DNA of 64,000 bases from Deltaproteobacteria bacterium HGW-Deltaproteobacteria-12 (GTDB lineage: Bacteria > Desulfobacterota > Syntrophia > Syntrophales > Smithellaceae), in NCBI GenBank assembly GCA_002840565.1, contig PHBK01000002.1:1-64000 (forward strand), given 5' to 3'. The notes below the pieces were generated by a model. The model made no database searches, had not been told where the DNA came from, and saw only the letters and a program-made list of their open reading frames with translations. Shown here in pieces: positions 1 to 7,728 of the stretch (its first letter is position 1; every line of letters begins with the position of its first letter). A program made the translations under genes and the position numbers.

Positions 1-171
1 CAGTAGGGGCCGGAAGTCCCGAAGGCGGTCGCAGCGTCTATAGAACGGCGGGCGAATAGTCAGCGGAACGTAAGCTCGACCCGGCAACGGGAGGTAGGAC
101 CCGCCGGATACGTGATCCGTACGTCCGGTGGTGTGGGAGGACGGCGGGGGTGACCCCGCCTCCTACCCGAT
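1..171 (+). mobile_element. 3' end of a group II intron (domains V and VI)
   Basis: The sequence folds as the catalytic end of a bacterial group II intron. A domain V-like hairpin has arms CCGCCGGA (101-108) and TCCGGTGG (124-131), an upper stem TACG/CGTA, and the characteristic two-base CG bulge (122-123). The CGC triad lies at the base of the 5' arm. It is followed by a domain VI-like hairpin, GGCGGGG (143-149) with CCCCGCC (154-160), then TCCT with a probable bulged branch-point A at 165, and an end in ...CCCGAT near 171. These are family hallmarks read directly from the sequence. The rest of the intron, including any reverse transcriptase/maturase gene, lies left of the window. Bases 1-100 should be the domain IV tail and linker. 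The exact 3' splice site is inferred. Confidence 0.78.
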
Positions 172-209
172 TAGCTGGACAAAAGCGATGCAAGGAATTA
201 AGCAAACTC

Positions 210-1271
210 ATGCAGTACTATGACTATACGGGAGTTATTCACTTTCATTCGGCATTTTCTTTTGATGGCAATGTAGAATTGGATAAAATAATCGACGCCG
301 CTGTCAAAAACCGCATTGATTTTTTAATGCTGACCGACCACGATCACCTGCGGGCACGGGATGAGGGCCGCGAAGGTTGGAATGGTAAAGTTCTCCTGAT
401 TGTCGGCGAGGAAATATCACCGCGTTTTAATCATTATCTGGCTTTCAATCTGGATAAACCGATTCCGAGTCCCGGGAATTCCCAGGATATGCGGCCACAA
501 ATATATATTGATGCGGTCAATCATGCCGGTGGTTTTGGGTTTATCGCTCATCCCGATCACGAAGGAACAAAAAAGTTTCACGTGAAACATTATCCCTGGA
601 CGGATTGGTCGGTTGAAGGTTATGCGGGTATCAGCATTTGGGATTTTATGACGGACTGGCAAAGCAGTCTGAAAGGCTACATTCCCGCCCTGCTGAGTTT
701 TTTCTTTCCCGCTTTCTTTTTGGGCGGTCCCCGCCGGATAACTTTGGAACGCTGGGATGCGTTAAATCAAGCCAGAAAAACTGTTGCCATCGGTGAACTC
801 GACAATCACGGCAGTATGGTAAAATTCGGCCCTGTTACAATACAGGCCTTTGCGTTTAACCGGGCTTTTCAGTTTATCCATACGCATATTTGTACGCCGG
901 AGCCGTTAAGCGGGGATGGTCAAAAAGACATTCCTTTGCTTTGTAATGCCCTGCGCCACGGTCGTTGTTATGTGGCCATGGAATATTTTCAGCCTTCCCG
1001 GGGGTTTAGGTTTGTTATTACACAAAACAACGAAGAATATTCCATGGGTGATACGCTGGCGCTGGCCGCGAATTCTTCCCTGCGTATTTCTCTTCCAGAG
1101 TCAGCGGCCGTAAAAATAATCAAGGATGGCGTGCTTTTCGCTCTCGAAACGGGAAAAAATATTAACCTGCCCATCAGGGCAGGGGGTGTTTATCGCGTAG
1201 AGGCTTATTTGAAGAAATATGGGCGGTATCGGCCCTGGATTTTCTCCAATCCTATCTTTGTAAAGCCATAA
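210..1271 (+). CDS. PHP-domain metal-dependent phosphoesterase
   Basis: This is a 353-residue protein of the PHP (polymerase and histidinol phosphatase) superfamily, which hydrolyses phosphoesters with a multinuclear metal centre. Visible metal-ligand motifs are HFHS near the N-terminus, TDHDH about 35 residues later, GEE, and FIAHPDH near residue 115. A later ELDNH segment could supply the last ligands. The reading frame stays open upstream to 150, but that part is group II intron RNA, so ATG 210 is preferred. An AAGGA lies about 13 bases upstream, rather far away. The hydrophobic stretch around residues 155-172 is unusual for PHP enzymes. The substrate cannot be told. The intron sits directly upstream and may have displaced the original promoter. 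Confidence 0.75.
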   Translation: MQYYDYTGVIHFHSAFSFDGNVELDKIIDAAVKNRIDFLMLTDHDHLRARDEGREGWNGKVLLIVGEEISPRFNHYLAFNLDKPIPSPGNSQDMRPQIYIDAVNHAGGFGFIAHPDHEGTKKFHVKHYPWTDWSVEGYAGISIWDFMTDWQSSLKGYIPALLSFFFPAFFLGGPRRITLERWDALNQARKTVAIGELDNHGSMVKFGPVTIQAFAFNRAFQFIHTHICTPEPLSGDGQKDIPLLCNALRHGRCYVAMEYFQPSRGFRFVITQNNEEYSMGDTLALAANSSLRISLPESAAVKIIKDGVLFALETGKNINLPIRAGGVYRVEAYLKKYGRYRPWIFSNPIFVKP

Positions 1272-1316
1272 TGTCTATGCTTGTGGCGACAATTGCGTTT
1301 ATCACGGCAACGAAGT

Positions 1317-2108
1317 CTATAAGTAATATTTAGAGGCGAGGACAAGAGAAAGCAGGAATCCCAGAGCTGTCAGGGCTAAAGCTTCCTGACCTCCGAAGCG
1401 CAGTTGGTGCAGGGATGTCCTGGGCCCCCGGGCGTAACCTCTGGTCTCCATGGCTTCGGCCAGATCATCGGCGCGCCGGAAGGCGCTGAACAGGAGGGGA
1501 GCAAGCAATACCGCCATGGACTTCATTCTCCTGTCGAGACGACCTGTTTCCAATTCCGCGCCCCGAGCCAGCTGGGCCGTTTTGATCCGCGAAAATTCTT
1601 CCAGAAGCGTAGGCACGAAGCGCAGGGCCAGGGAAACCATGACCGCTATGTCCTGAACGGGCACCCCGATGCGCCTCAATGGGCTCAGGAGATTTTCCAG
1701 TCCACCGACCAGCTCCGATGGTGCAGTGGTCATGGTCAGAACGATGCCGCTCAGAGCAAGGGAGAGGAACTGCCAGGAGATCAGCAGGCCGCGGAAAAGT
1801 CCCTCCTCGGTAATCCGCACAGGCAGATAAGGCATTTGCAGCAGTGTTTTCCCTTCGGTGAAGAAAAGATGCAGGCCGAACAGCAACGCTGCCAGCCAGG
1901 CGAGGGGCCTCAAGGCAAAGCGGATTTCGGCCAACTTCAACCGGGCGATTAAACAGACGGCAGAAAGAAAAGCGCTGAGCAGAAGTATTTCCCATTCCTG
2001 AGCTTGCAATATAAGAATTGACAGGAGGATCGTAGCCAGAATCTTGACTCGCGGATCAAGGCGGTGCGCGAATGAATCGTCATGACGATAAAAGCCTAAA
2101 TGAACCAT
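1317..2108 (-). CDS. ecfT: ECF transporter transmembrane protein EcfT (BioN-like)
   Basis: This 263-residue polytopic membrane protein belongs to the CbiQ/EcfT family, the scaffold that couples the ATPase to the substrate-binding S component in energy-coupling-factor vitamin importers. Family features include an N-terminal 'HRLDPRVKI' motif, several hydrophobic segments, and Ala-Arg-Gly motifs in the cytoplasmic loop (LARGAE around residue 182 and TRGYARG around residue 223). The latter are the coupling helices that dock on the ATPase. It is the last gene of a three-gene minus-strand operon and starts two bases after the ATPase gene ends. With BioY upstream the substrate is most likely biotin. 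The size is normal for the family. Confidence 0.88.
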   Translation of the reverse strand: MVHLGFYRHDDSFAHRLDPRVKILATILLSILILQAQEWEILLLSAFLSAVCLIARLKLAEIRFALRPLAWLAALLFGLHLFFTEGKTLLQMPYLPVRITEEGLFRGLLISWQFLSLALSGIVLTMTTAPSELVGGLENLLSPLRRIGVPVQDIAVMVSLALRFVPTLLEEFSRIKTAQLARGAELETGRLDRRMKSMAVLLAPLLFSAFRRADDLAEAMETRGYARGPRTSLHQLRFGGQEALALTALGFLLSLVLASKYYL

Positions 2109-2110
2109 GG

Positions 2111-2950
2111 CTATTCCTTCGGGAGAGAGCCGCTCAACAGGCGATGGATCTCCCTGCCGGCATCATCAACGGAGAGAATGTCCGGCGCCAGCCGCCATCC
2201 CCGTCTATTCAAAAAATGCATCAGTTCCATAATAGGCGGCAGTGTTACGGGGGCGTCTTGATCCTCAACCATCTTACATAATATTTCGCGGGGAGGGCCG
2301 TCTTGGATAATTCTGCCTTTATCCATTACCAGCAGACGGTCGGCATCGGCCATGTCACTGACATCATGGGTGATATGTATGATGCCGATTCCTTCCCGAT
2401 GCAGCCTGGCCATCATCTGCAGCACCCGGCGTCGGCTTTCGGGGTCAAGATAGGCAGTCGGTTCATCAAAAGCGATGTAACGGGGATTCATAATCAATAC
2501 GCCGGCCAGAGAGACCAGACGCTTCTCTCCTCCGGAAAGCGTGTGGGGAGCGCGCGAGGCCAGAGATTGCAGGCCGAGGCTTTCCATTATTTCATTGACC
2601 TGCCGGCGGATTTCCGGCGGCGGTCGCTGGAGATTGCCGGGACCGAAGGCAATGTCCTCCTTAACGGTCATTCCGACGATCGAATTATCCGGATTCTGAA
2701 AAATCATGCCGACAAGACGGCGGATTTCCTTGTGGTTTGCCGGGACGGACGTGTCCAGGCCATCGACGGTCACAACTCCCCGATCCGGCAGGCTAAGAGC
2801 GTTGAGCTGCCTTATCAGGGTCGTTTTGCCACAGCCATTCGGACCGATCAAGGCTACATATTCTCCTGCCCGGATCTCCAGGCTGATATCGTTGAGCGCC
2901 GGGATGCCGGAACCTTCATATTGATAGGATAAATTTTGAATCTTAATCAT
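2111..2950 (-). CDS. ecfA: ECF transporter ATPase EcfA (BioM-like)
   Basis: This is an ABC ATPase of 279 residues that powers the ECF importer. It has a Walker A (GPNGCGKTT near residue 36), a Q-loop (FQNPDN), the signature LSGGEKR (near residue 140), Walker B (YIAFDEP) and the switch His (HITHD). The FQNPD form of the Q-loop is typical of EcfA proteins. It overlaps the end of bioY by four bases (ATGA), so the two are probably translationally coupled. Only one ATPase gene is present, so a homodimer is likely, as in BioMNY systems of proteobacteria. Confidence 0.9.
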   Translation of the reverse strand: MIKIQNLSYQYEGSGIPALNDISLEIRAGEYVALIGPNGCGKTTLIRQLNALSLPDRGVVTVDGLDTSVPANHKEIRRLVGMIFQNPDNSIVGMTVKEDIAFGPGNLQRPPPEIRRQVNEIMESLGLQSLASRAPHTLSGGEKRLVSLAGVLIMNPRYIAFDEPTAYLDPESRRRVLQMMARLHREGIGIIHITHDVSDMADADRLLVMDKGRIIQDGPPREILCKMVEDQDAPVTLPPIMELMHFLNRRGWRLAPDILSVDDAGREIHRLLSGSLPKE

Positions 2951-3489
2951 ATCTTATTAAAAATACGCCCCCGCATTTGCCGGCAGATAAGGGCGGCAAC
3001 GACAATCTTGATCATATCTCCAGGCAGGGGCGGCAGCAGCCCGACCCAGACAGCCTGAACGAAAGTCAACTTCGCGACAACCATGAGCTGCAAAATGCCC
3101 AGAGTGTAGACCATAGTGATTCCCGCAGTCATGGAACCCATCAACCAGAGAAGGCCGGGCGCGCGGCGCATCGCTGTTAGTTTACCGATGATGAAAGCGC
3201 CAATCACAAAGCCGATCAGATAACCGCCCGTCGGTCCGATGAGGACGCCGAAGCCCGCCTTGCCCCCGGCAAAAACGGGCAGGCCGATAACTCCCAGCAG
3301 GATGTAAACCACCTGGCTTAATGCCCCGAGGTATCCGCCCAGGAGTGCTCCGGCCAGACTGACGAAGAGAGTTTGCAGAGTAACAGGTATGGGCGGCAGG
3401 GGAATTATGATGTAAGCCCCGATCGCTGTCAGGGCACCCAGCATGGATGCGTAAGCCATTCCCCGGAGGGATCTTTTTTCTGCTGCCAT
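2947..3489 (-). CDS. bioY: Biotin transporter BioY (S component)
   Basis: This 180-residue membrane protein matches the BioY family, the substrate-binding S component for biotin. Five to six hydrophobic segments are visible. The family-typical pieces are the early PLPPIPVTLQT motif, the LLGGYLGALSQVVYIL segment, and a GPTGGYLIGF motif near residue 85. It is the first gene of the minus-strand operon bioY-ecfA-ecfT, and the order supports a complete biotin importer. No biotin biosynthesis genes are visible nearby. About 400 bases upstream are gene-free and must contain its promoter. I could not recognise a convincing BirA operator there. Confidence 0.92.
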   Translation of the reverse strand: MAAEKRSLRGMAYASMLGALTAIGAYIIIPLPPIPVTLQTLFVSLAGALLGGYLGALSQVVYILLGVIGLPVFAGGKAGFGVLIGPTGGYLIGFVIGAFIIGKLTAMRRAPGLLWLMGSMTAGITMVYTLGILQLMVVAKLTFVQAVWVGLLPPLPGDMIKIVVAALICRQMRGRIFNKI

Positions 3490-3886
3490 TGCGTTTTGCT
3501 TCCCTTTAAGCAGTTGATGCTTTTAGCCATTTAGCATAAGTAGTCATTTTGGCCAATGATTTAACCGCAATTATCCGGTTTCCTTCTGCTTCGTTTAATG
3601 CACATCTGCCGGAATGGGCGTTTTTGTGATGATCTCGAGTTTTTTCATTATTAAATACCCGTAAAAAATCGTCTATCTATTAATATATAATAATTTCAAG
3701 TGCTTATGTTGACGAGGCCCTTTTTTACTGCTATTTGCTAGCATATGGTCCGGTAGAACACAAGAATGTTCTTAATATTCGAATGCTTTAGATAAATCAT
3801 GGAACGGTTGATAACGGTGCCTCGTACAATATTGTTCTTGACGAAATTGCTGCCTAATTCTAAATATATCCTTCAGAGGTGCAATC
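3490..3886. other. Divergent intergenic region upstream of bioY and the thioredoxin gene
   Basis: There is no convincing gene in these 397 bases, which are AT-rich in the middle. An inverted repeat AACCG (3563-3567) with CGGTT (3576-3580), spaced by eight bases, lies about 75 bases from bioY and could be an operator. Its spacing does not fit the classical BirA site. A possible sigma-70 promoter facing the thioredoxin gene is listed separately. Confidence 0.5.
3709..3737 (+). promoter_or_regulatory. Possible sigma-70 promoter
   Basis: TTGACG at 3709-3714 and TATTTG at 3732-3737 are separated by 17 bases and lie about 150 bases upstream of the thioredoxin gene. The -35 is good but the -10 is weak, so this is a suggestion only. 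Confidence 0.3.
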
Positions 3887-4399
3887 ATGCTGAAAAACGA
3901 AATAAAGCAAGTTATGGTCAACGGTAAAGTTGTTGGTATCAGCGGCTTAGATGAGGCCATCAGGGAAATAGCCGGAATGGAAAGCGGCCTGGGCGAGGCA
4001 GAAATTCAAAAAAGACTGCTGGCCATAATTTCATTGCATAACTATGTGCCGGCAAACATGCAGGAGGCTTACGGAAAAGCGGTTTTACGCGAATTTAAAA
4101 CTGCTCAGGGATTGCCAGTTGCGCAGGATACGATTCCGGGATTAAAAATAGCCGTCCTGGGGATGGGCTGTACCCGATGCTCGCAACTGGAATCAGATGT
4201 TCGTGACATTTTGTCGGAAATGAAAATCGCCGCCGACTTGCAGCATATAACTGATTTGCAGGAAATTGGGCGTTACGGAGTGATGGGCTCACCGGCTCTG
4301 GTCATTAACAATAAAGTGGTATCTGTCGGAGAGGTGCCGCCGAAAAGTAAAATCCGTCAATGGATAACAGAAACGTTTGCTTCCCATGACAATAAATGA
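3887..4399 (+). CDS. Thioredoxin-fold protein with an extra N-terminal domain
   Basis: This 170-residue protein has a C-terminal half (about residues 85-165) resembling the small redox-active disulfide/Thioredoxin_3 family, with the redox motif C95-T-R-C98 after a beta strand and the cis-Pro loop region GSPALVIN. The N-terminal 80 residues form a separate, mostly helical domain beginning with VMVNGKVVGISGLDEAI, which I cannot assign. There is no signal peptide, so it should act in the cytoplasm. It is followed after 19 bases by a rhodanese-type protein and then a MauE-like membrane protein, which suggests a common role in thiol or sulfur redox chemistry. Similar small thioredoxins accompany permeases and arsenic genes elsewhere, but none are present here. 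Confidence 0.72.
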   Translation: MLKNEIKQVMVNGKVVGISGLDEAIREIAGMESGLGEAEIQKRLLAIISLHNYVPANMQEAYGKAVLREFKTAQGLPVAQDTIPGLKIAVLGMGCTRCSQLESDVRDILSEMKIAADLQHITDLQEIGRYGVMGSPALVINNKVVSVGEVPPKSKIRQWITETFASHDNK

Positions 4400-4418
4400 G
4401 CCGAGGCGGAATTTTTAA

Positions 4419-4940
4419 ATGGCTGGTTTGCAGCAAAAACGAGCATTAACAAACGCCGCGAAGCTTTATCCGGCCGTCAAGGAAGCCGTTATTCTGGTTG
4501 TTATAGCCGGGATTGTCGCCATTTTATTCAATGCGCTGCGGCCTGCCGGGATTCCTCTCTGCGGCTTCTCCCCGGCAATAATTTTCCAGAATCAAAGCGT
4601 CAGCGTTCCGGAAATCGCTCTTTCCGCGGCGCATGATCTTTATCTGAAAAGAAAAGCTATCTTTGTTGATGCCCGCGATCCCTTCAGTTATGAAGAAGGC
4701 CATCTTCCCGGCGCCCTAAATATTTATCCCGACGAGGCCGCCATCAGAGCTGCAGAATTGAAAAAAATAGTCTCCGCGGATTCTGTGATAATAACCTACT
4801 GCGACGGGCCGCAGTGCCCTCTAAGCAAGCAGACAGCGCAGGCTTTGCAGTCTCAGGGGCTGTCCGGTGTGCAGGTTTTAGTTAATGGCTGGAGTCTCTG
4901 GCTGAATGCCGGTTACCCTGTGGCAAGAGGTAAACCATGA
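4419..4940 (+). CDS. Membrane-anchored rhodanese-like protein
   Basis: This 173-residue protein has one N-terminal membrane helix (about residues 21-40) followed by a rhodanese domain, which handles persulfide sulfur on a catalytic cysteine. Family motifs are FVDARDPFSYEEGHLPGA (about residues 82-99) and a catalytic loop YCDGPQCPLS with Cys128 in the expected position. The extra Cys133 in the loop is unusual and could form a disulfide. The domain would face the periplasm if the helix is an uncleaved signal anchor. It overlaps the next gene by four bases and follows the thioredoxin gene, so the three are probably one operon. Confidence 0.8.
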   Translation: MAGLQQKRALTNAAKLYPAVKEAVILVVIAGIVAILFNALRPAGIPLCGFSPAIIFQNQSVSVPEIALSAAHDLYLKRKAIFVDARDPFSYEEGHLPGALNIYPDEAAIRAAELKKIVSADSVIITYCDGPQCPLSKQTAQALQSQGLSGVQVLVNGWSLWLNAGYPVARGKP

Positions 4941-5395
4941 AACTGCGTAATTTCCCGACGCCTATCGCACCGTCGACAGCCCTGGTTTGCCGCCTGGCCT
5001 TAGGAATTATTTTTCTTTATGCCGGCTGGGAAAAAATTATCGCGCCCCAGGAATTTGCCATCGCCGTTTATAATTACCGGCTTTTGCCCGACGGTGCAAT
5101 CAACCTGGTTGCTGTTGTTTTACCCTGGCTGGAAGTCCTGCTGGCGGCAGGCCTCATCAGCGGCTGCTACTTGCGCGGCTCTTCCTTGCTTTCCGCATTG
5201 CTGTTTCTGAGTTTTGCTGCCGCCCTGACCTTAAGCTTGGTGCGTGGACTGGATATCTCCTGTGGCTGTTTCGGTGGATCAGCGGGAAGTATAAACTGGC
5301 TTTATCTGGTCCGCGATTTAAGCTTGCTGGGCATGTCCATTGTCACTTTAATTTTTGACAGCCGGTGGGGTTATTTCTTAAGTTCAGCCGATTAA
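4937..5395 (+). CDS. MauE/DoxX-like membrane protein
   Basis: A 152-residue protein with about four membrane helices. The sequence CRLALGIIFLYAGWEKI is the hallmark first helix of the DoxX/MauE superfamily, and the ISCGCFGG motif near residue 116 is typical of MauE-like members, where the cysteines are thought to pass electrons to thiol partners. MauE proteins are needed for disulfide-containing periplasmic enzymes. Its coupling to a rhodanese (ATGA overlap) and a thioredoxin supports a role as the membrane step of a thiol-redox relay. The electron source and final substrate are unknown. Confidence 0.75.
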   Translation: MKLRNFPTPIAPSTALVCRLALGIIFLYAGWEKIIAPQEFAIAVYNYRLLPDGAINLVAVVLPWLEVLLAAGLISGCYLRGSSLLSALLFLSFAAALTLSLVRGLDISCGCFGGSAGSINWLYLVRDLSLLGMSIVTLIFDSRWGYFLSSAD

Positions 5396-5423
5396 TCTGT
5401 TCTGCCCGGAAAAGGGCAGGGAA

Positions 5424-5633
5424 ATGATAGCGCTGATCTGCATTCTTTCCAGCGACCATTATTGCGTTGACACTTAAAACCGCTTGTCTTATACTTCGCC
5501 AATCATCCCCGATGCTGATTTCAAAGAATTGGAAAAGTTCTACAACAATGATCCCGCAATACCGACACTGACAAAAATCAGGAAAGCCGGTTCGGGAAGT
5601 ATGAGCGGCGTTAATCCTATGCATGAGGTATGA
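5424..5633 (+). pseudogene. Small ORF interrupted by an in-frame TAA
   Basis: One frame reads 17 codons from ATG 5424 (start preceded by AGGG), meets TAA at 5475-5477, then continues for 51 codons to a TGA at 5631-5633. The second part contains DADFKELEKFYNNDPAIP, which looks like genuine protein, and its stop overlaps the start region of the following gene in the manner of coupled genes. It could be a decayed small gene or a leader ORF. I recognise no family. Alternatively the downstream part may start at the TTG near 5487. Confidence 0.35.
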
Positions 5634-6352
5634 TGATGAAAGACGCTTTCGAGTTCTTGTCGAAAATTCAGGAAGATCCAAAATTCCTAAAAGGCGCGGA
5701 GAATTGTGTTTCTGACGATGAGAGAAGGGCATTTCTGCAGAAAGAGGGGTTCAAGTTTACTGCTGAAGAATTGGATGCCGCCATCCAAACCTTGTCTTCC
5801 ATGAAAGATAAAAAACAGGGCAAAGAAGCCCGGGATCATAGAACATCTAAACGTTATGGTGTGTTTTTGAAGGTAAGTGAAATAAATGGCGAGTCGGTCA
5901 GCAATACGGTCATGGTGGATATTAGTGCGTGGGGAGCCCAGGTTGAATCCCTGATTAAAAGTCCCGCCAACAGTGATTTAGAATTATATTTTGTTCCTAC
6001 AAAGAGCAAAGATAAAATTCGGCTGGCGGGTAAAGTAGTCTGGTCGGGGCAAGTTCCTCTTTCCAAACGTCACAGCACCGGAGTGAAATTTTACAAATCA
6101 CTGGAACAGCTGGGTAAAGAAGGGGCATTTCCCTTAGAGGAGTTCAAGTCAGCCGTTAAGAATCAGCATGAGGAAATAGCAAGCAAAGAATTCTTAACAG
6201 TTAAAGAAGCTGCCCGGAAACTCGGTGTCCACTGGTATACCGTCTGGCGCTGGACTATGGAGAATCGCATTAAATTCAAACAGGTTAAGGCCGGCTGCAA
6301 AATTCTCATCCCGACTTCTGAGTTGTTACAATTTCAAACCCCCTACGAATAA
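5630..6352 (+). CDS. Nif11-like/PilZ/excisionase-type HTH three-domain protein
   Basis: Three parts are visible in 240 residues. Residues 5-50 match the Nif11 domain, known as the leader of nitrile-hydratase-type RiPP precursors: AFEFLSKIQEDPKF, then a middle segment, then EGFKFTAEELDAA. Residues about 70-150 resemble a PilZ domain, the cyclic-di-GMP receptor fold, with RTSKRYGV as a candidate RxxxR motif and DISAWGAQVES as a divergent (D/N)xSxxG motif. Residues about 183-235 are a MerR/excisionase-like helix-turn-helix (LTVKEAARKLGVHWYTVWRW). Three ATG codons run in tandem. The third (5636) is best spaced from GAGG at 5625. The likely role is a cyclic-di-GMP-responsive DNA-binding regulator. 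What the Nif11 part does is unknown, and no RiPP maturation gene lies nearby. Confidence 0.75.
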   Translation: MMMKDAFEFLSKIQEDPKFLKGAENCVSDDERRAFLQKEGFKFTAEELDAAIQTLSSMKDKKQGKEARDHRTSKRYGVFLKVSEINGESVSNTVMVDISAWGAQVESLIKSPANSDLELYFVPTKSKDKIRLAGKVVWSGQVPLSKRHSTGVKFYKSLEQLGKEGAFPLEEFKSAVKNQHEEIASKEFLTVKEAARKLGVHWYTVWRWTMENRIKFKQVKAGCKILIPTSELLQFQTPYE

Positions 6353-6472
6353 AAAAGGTCATCAGATTTTTTCTTAGCAAATCTCAGCATCCTTCAGCAT
6401 TTTATTCTTTCAGCATCCCTTAGTGTCTGTCTGTAGCTTATTTCCCCTGTCTGGATTACTTTAAAGCTGAAG

Positions 6473-7687
6473 ATGGCGGAATATCCCCATGTGCTGCTGT
6501 CGGGGCTGGAGATTATGAATTTATTGGAAACAAGTAAAAAATTAAGTGAAGAAGCTACGACGATTGAAAGAAACGTAGAATCGTTATCCTCATATATTTA
6601 CTCTCCCAAAGTGAGGCGCATAATTTTTGGTTATACGTCCGGCCAGGCAAAACAGGATACACTTCTGTATTTAATACAAAGATTAAATAATCTATACAAA
6701 AAGGTGGATTACCTCCTCCAGGGCATTGAAGCATATTATAATAAATTAGAGTACGCGAATTTCTTATCCCAGAAAAAATACCGGGATTTGGCAAAAAGAT
6801 TTGCCTATAATGCCATTCAAGAAAACAGATTAATGAAAGAAAGCATCAGTCGAATTATTAAATCCCTGACAAGTCTGAAAATTGCTAAGGAACCAAAAGA
6901 ACAGCAGGCAATTTCTCATTTCATCAAGAAGGAACTTGATACAAATCTTCAATATGCCAAAGAAATTCATGTACTGGTCTCAGATATTCAAGGCAGGGTC
7001 CAAATCGAAGCAAATCTTGTGAATGAAGCTAAGGACCTGAAAAGATATTTAATCAATAAAAATGAAATAGACACGGGGGATATATTATTTCGCTTCAAGG
7101 CAAAGGGGTATTTTCAGGAGACTTTCATTTCCAGAATAATCAGTGCAGTTACAAGTTCGCAAATTACCCATGTTTTAATGGCCGCGAAAGTATCACCTTC
7201 TGATGTCAGGATTATGGATGCGCACATGGAACGGGGATCAGCCGGAGTGCATTTGAGAGACTTTAAGATTCTGCCTGGTGAAATACTAATTGTTCTCAGA
7301 CCAAGAATAAAACATTCTCATCTCCAGCTTCTATTGCAAAAGATGGTTGCATGCGTCAAAGTTAAATCAGGTTTTTCCGATTTAAAATTAGTGGGAGTAT
7401 TTATCTCTTATCTAATAAGCAAGATTATTAATAAATTCAAATCAGGCTATGCCTTGGTGCCAAATTTAATAAATACAAGAAAATCAAAATTTTTTTGCAG
7501 CGAATTGGTTAACCAGGCTTTTCGGGAGGCGGGAATTCTCTTAACTCCCAAATCACAATATAGCAACATTGTATTTCCTTCCGATATAATAGTTTCGCCT
7601 CATTTGGATTTTATCGGCCTGATTTCCAGAGATTCTCTGCAAAGAGAAGCGATGATTAATACATGTTTCAGTCAGGCACAGCTGTAA
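6473..7687 (+). CDS. Helical protein with C-terminal permuted papain-like (YiiX/NlpC-P60-type) domain
   Basis: The 404-residue product has a long N-terminal helical, probably coiled-coil, region (residues 20-190), then a domain resembling the permuted NlpC/P60 (YiiX/YebB-type) cysteine hydrolases. The family pattern is visible: IDTGDILFRF, then SQITHVLM supplying the His, and KFFCSELVNQAF supplying the catalytic Cys near residue 345. Such enzymes cleave amides or acyl bonds on peptidoglycan, lipids or proteins. There is no signal peptide, so it is probably cytoplasmic. The gene is distinctly AT-rich compared with its neighbours, which suggests transfer. A start at ATG 6515, preceded by GGAG, is an equally good alternative. 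Confidence 0.65.
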   Translation: MAEYPHVLLSGLEIMNLLETSKKLSEEATTIERNVESLSSYIYSPKVRRIIFGYTSGQAKQDTLLYLIQRLNNLYKKVDYLLQGIEAYYNKLEYANFLSQKKYRDLAKRFAYNAIQENRLMKESISRIIKSLTSLKIAKEPKEQQAISHFIKKELDTNLQYAKEIHVLVSDIQGRVQIEANLVNEAKDLKRYLINKNEIDTGDILFRFKAKGYFQETFISRIISAVTSSQITHVLMAAKVSPSDVRIMDAHMERGSAGVHLRDFKILPGEILIVLRPRIKHSHLQLLLQKMVACVKVKSGFSDLKLVGVFISYLISKIINKFKSGYALVPNLINTRKSKFFCSELVNQAFREAGILLTPKSQYSNIVFPSDIIVSPHLDFIGLISRDSLQREAMINTCFSQAQL

Positions 7688-7728
7688 GATAGATTATCCG
7701 GAACCGCTGAAATGCATATCTTTAAGTC

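Noticed and set aside
150..209. Upstream extension of the PHP gene to ATG 150
   Set aside because: The extra 20 codons lie in domain VI of the group II intron and its 3' exon junction, and the PHP motifs begin only after ATG 210.
1404..1952. Plus-strand ORF opposite ecfT
   Set aside because: It is composed of Gln, Gly, Pro and Arg-rich sequence without domain features, lying wholly antisense to a well-supported gene.
3561..3580. BirA-type biotin operator upstream of bioY
   Set aside because: The AACCG/CGGTT repeat has too short a spacer and lacks the TTGT/ACAA outer bases of known BirA sites, so it is kept only as an unnamed inverted repeat.
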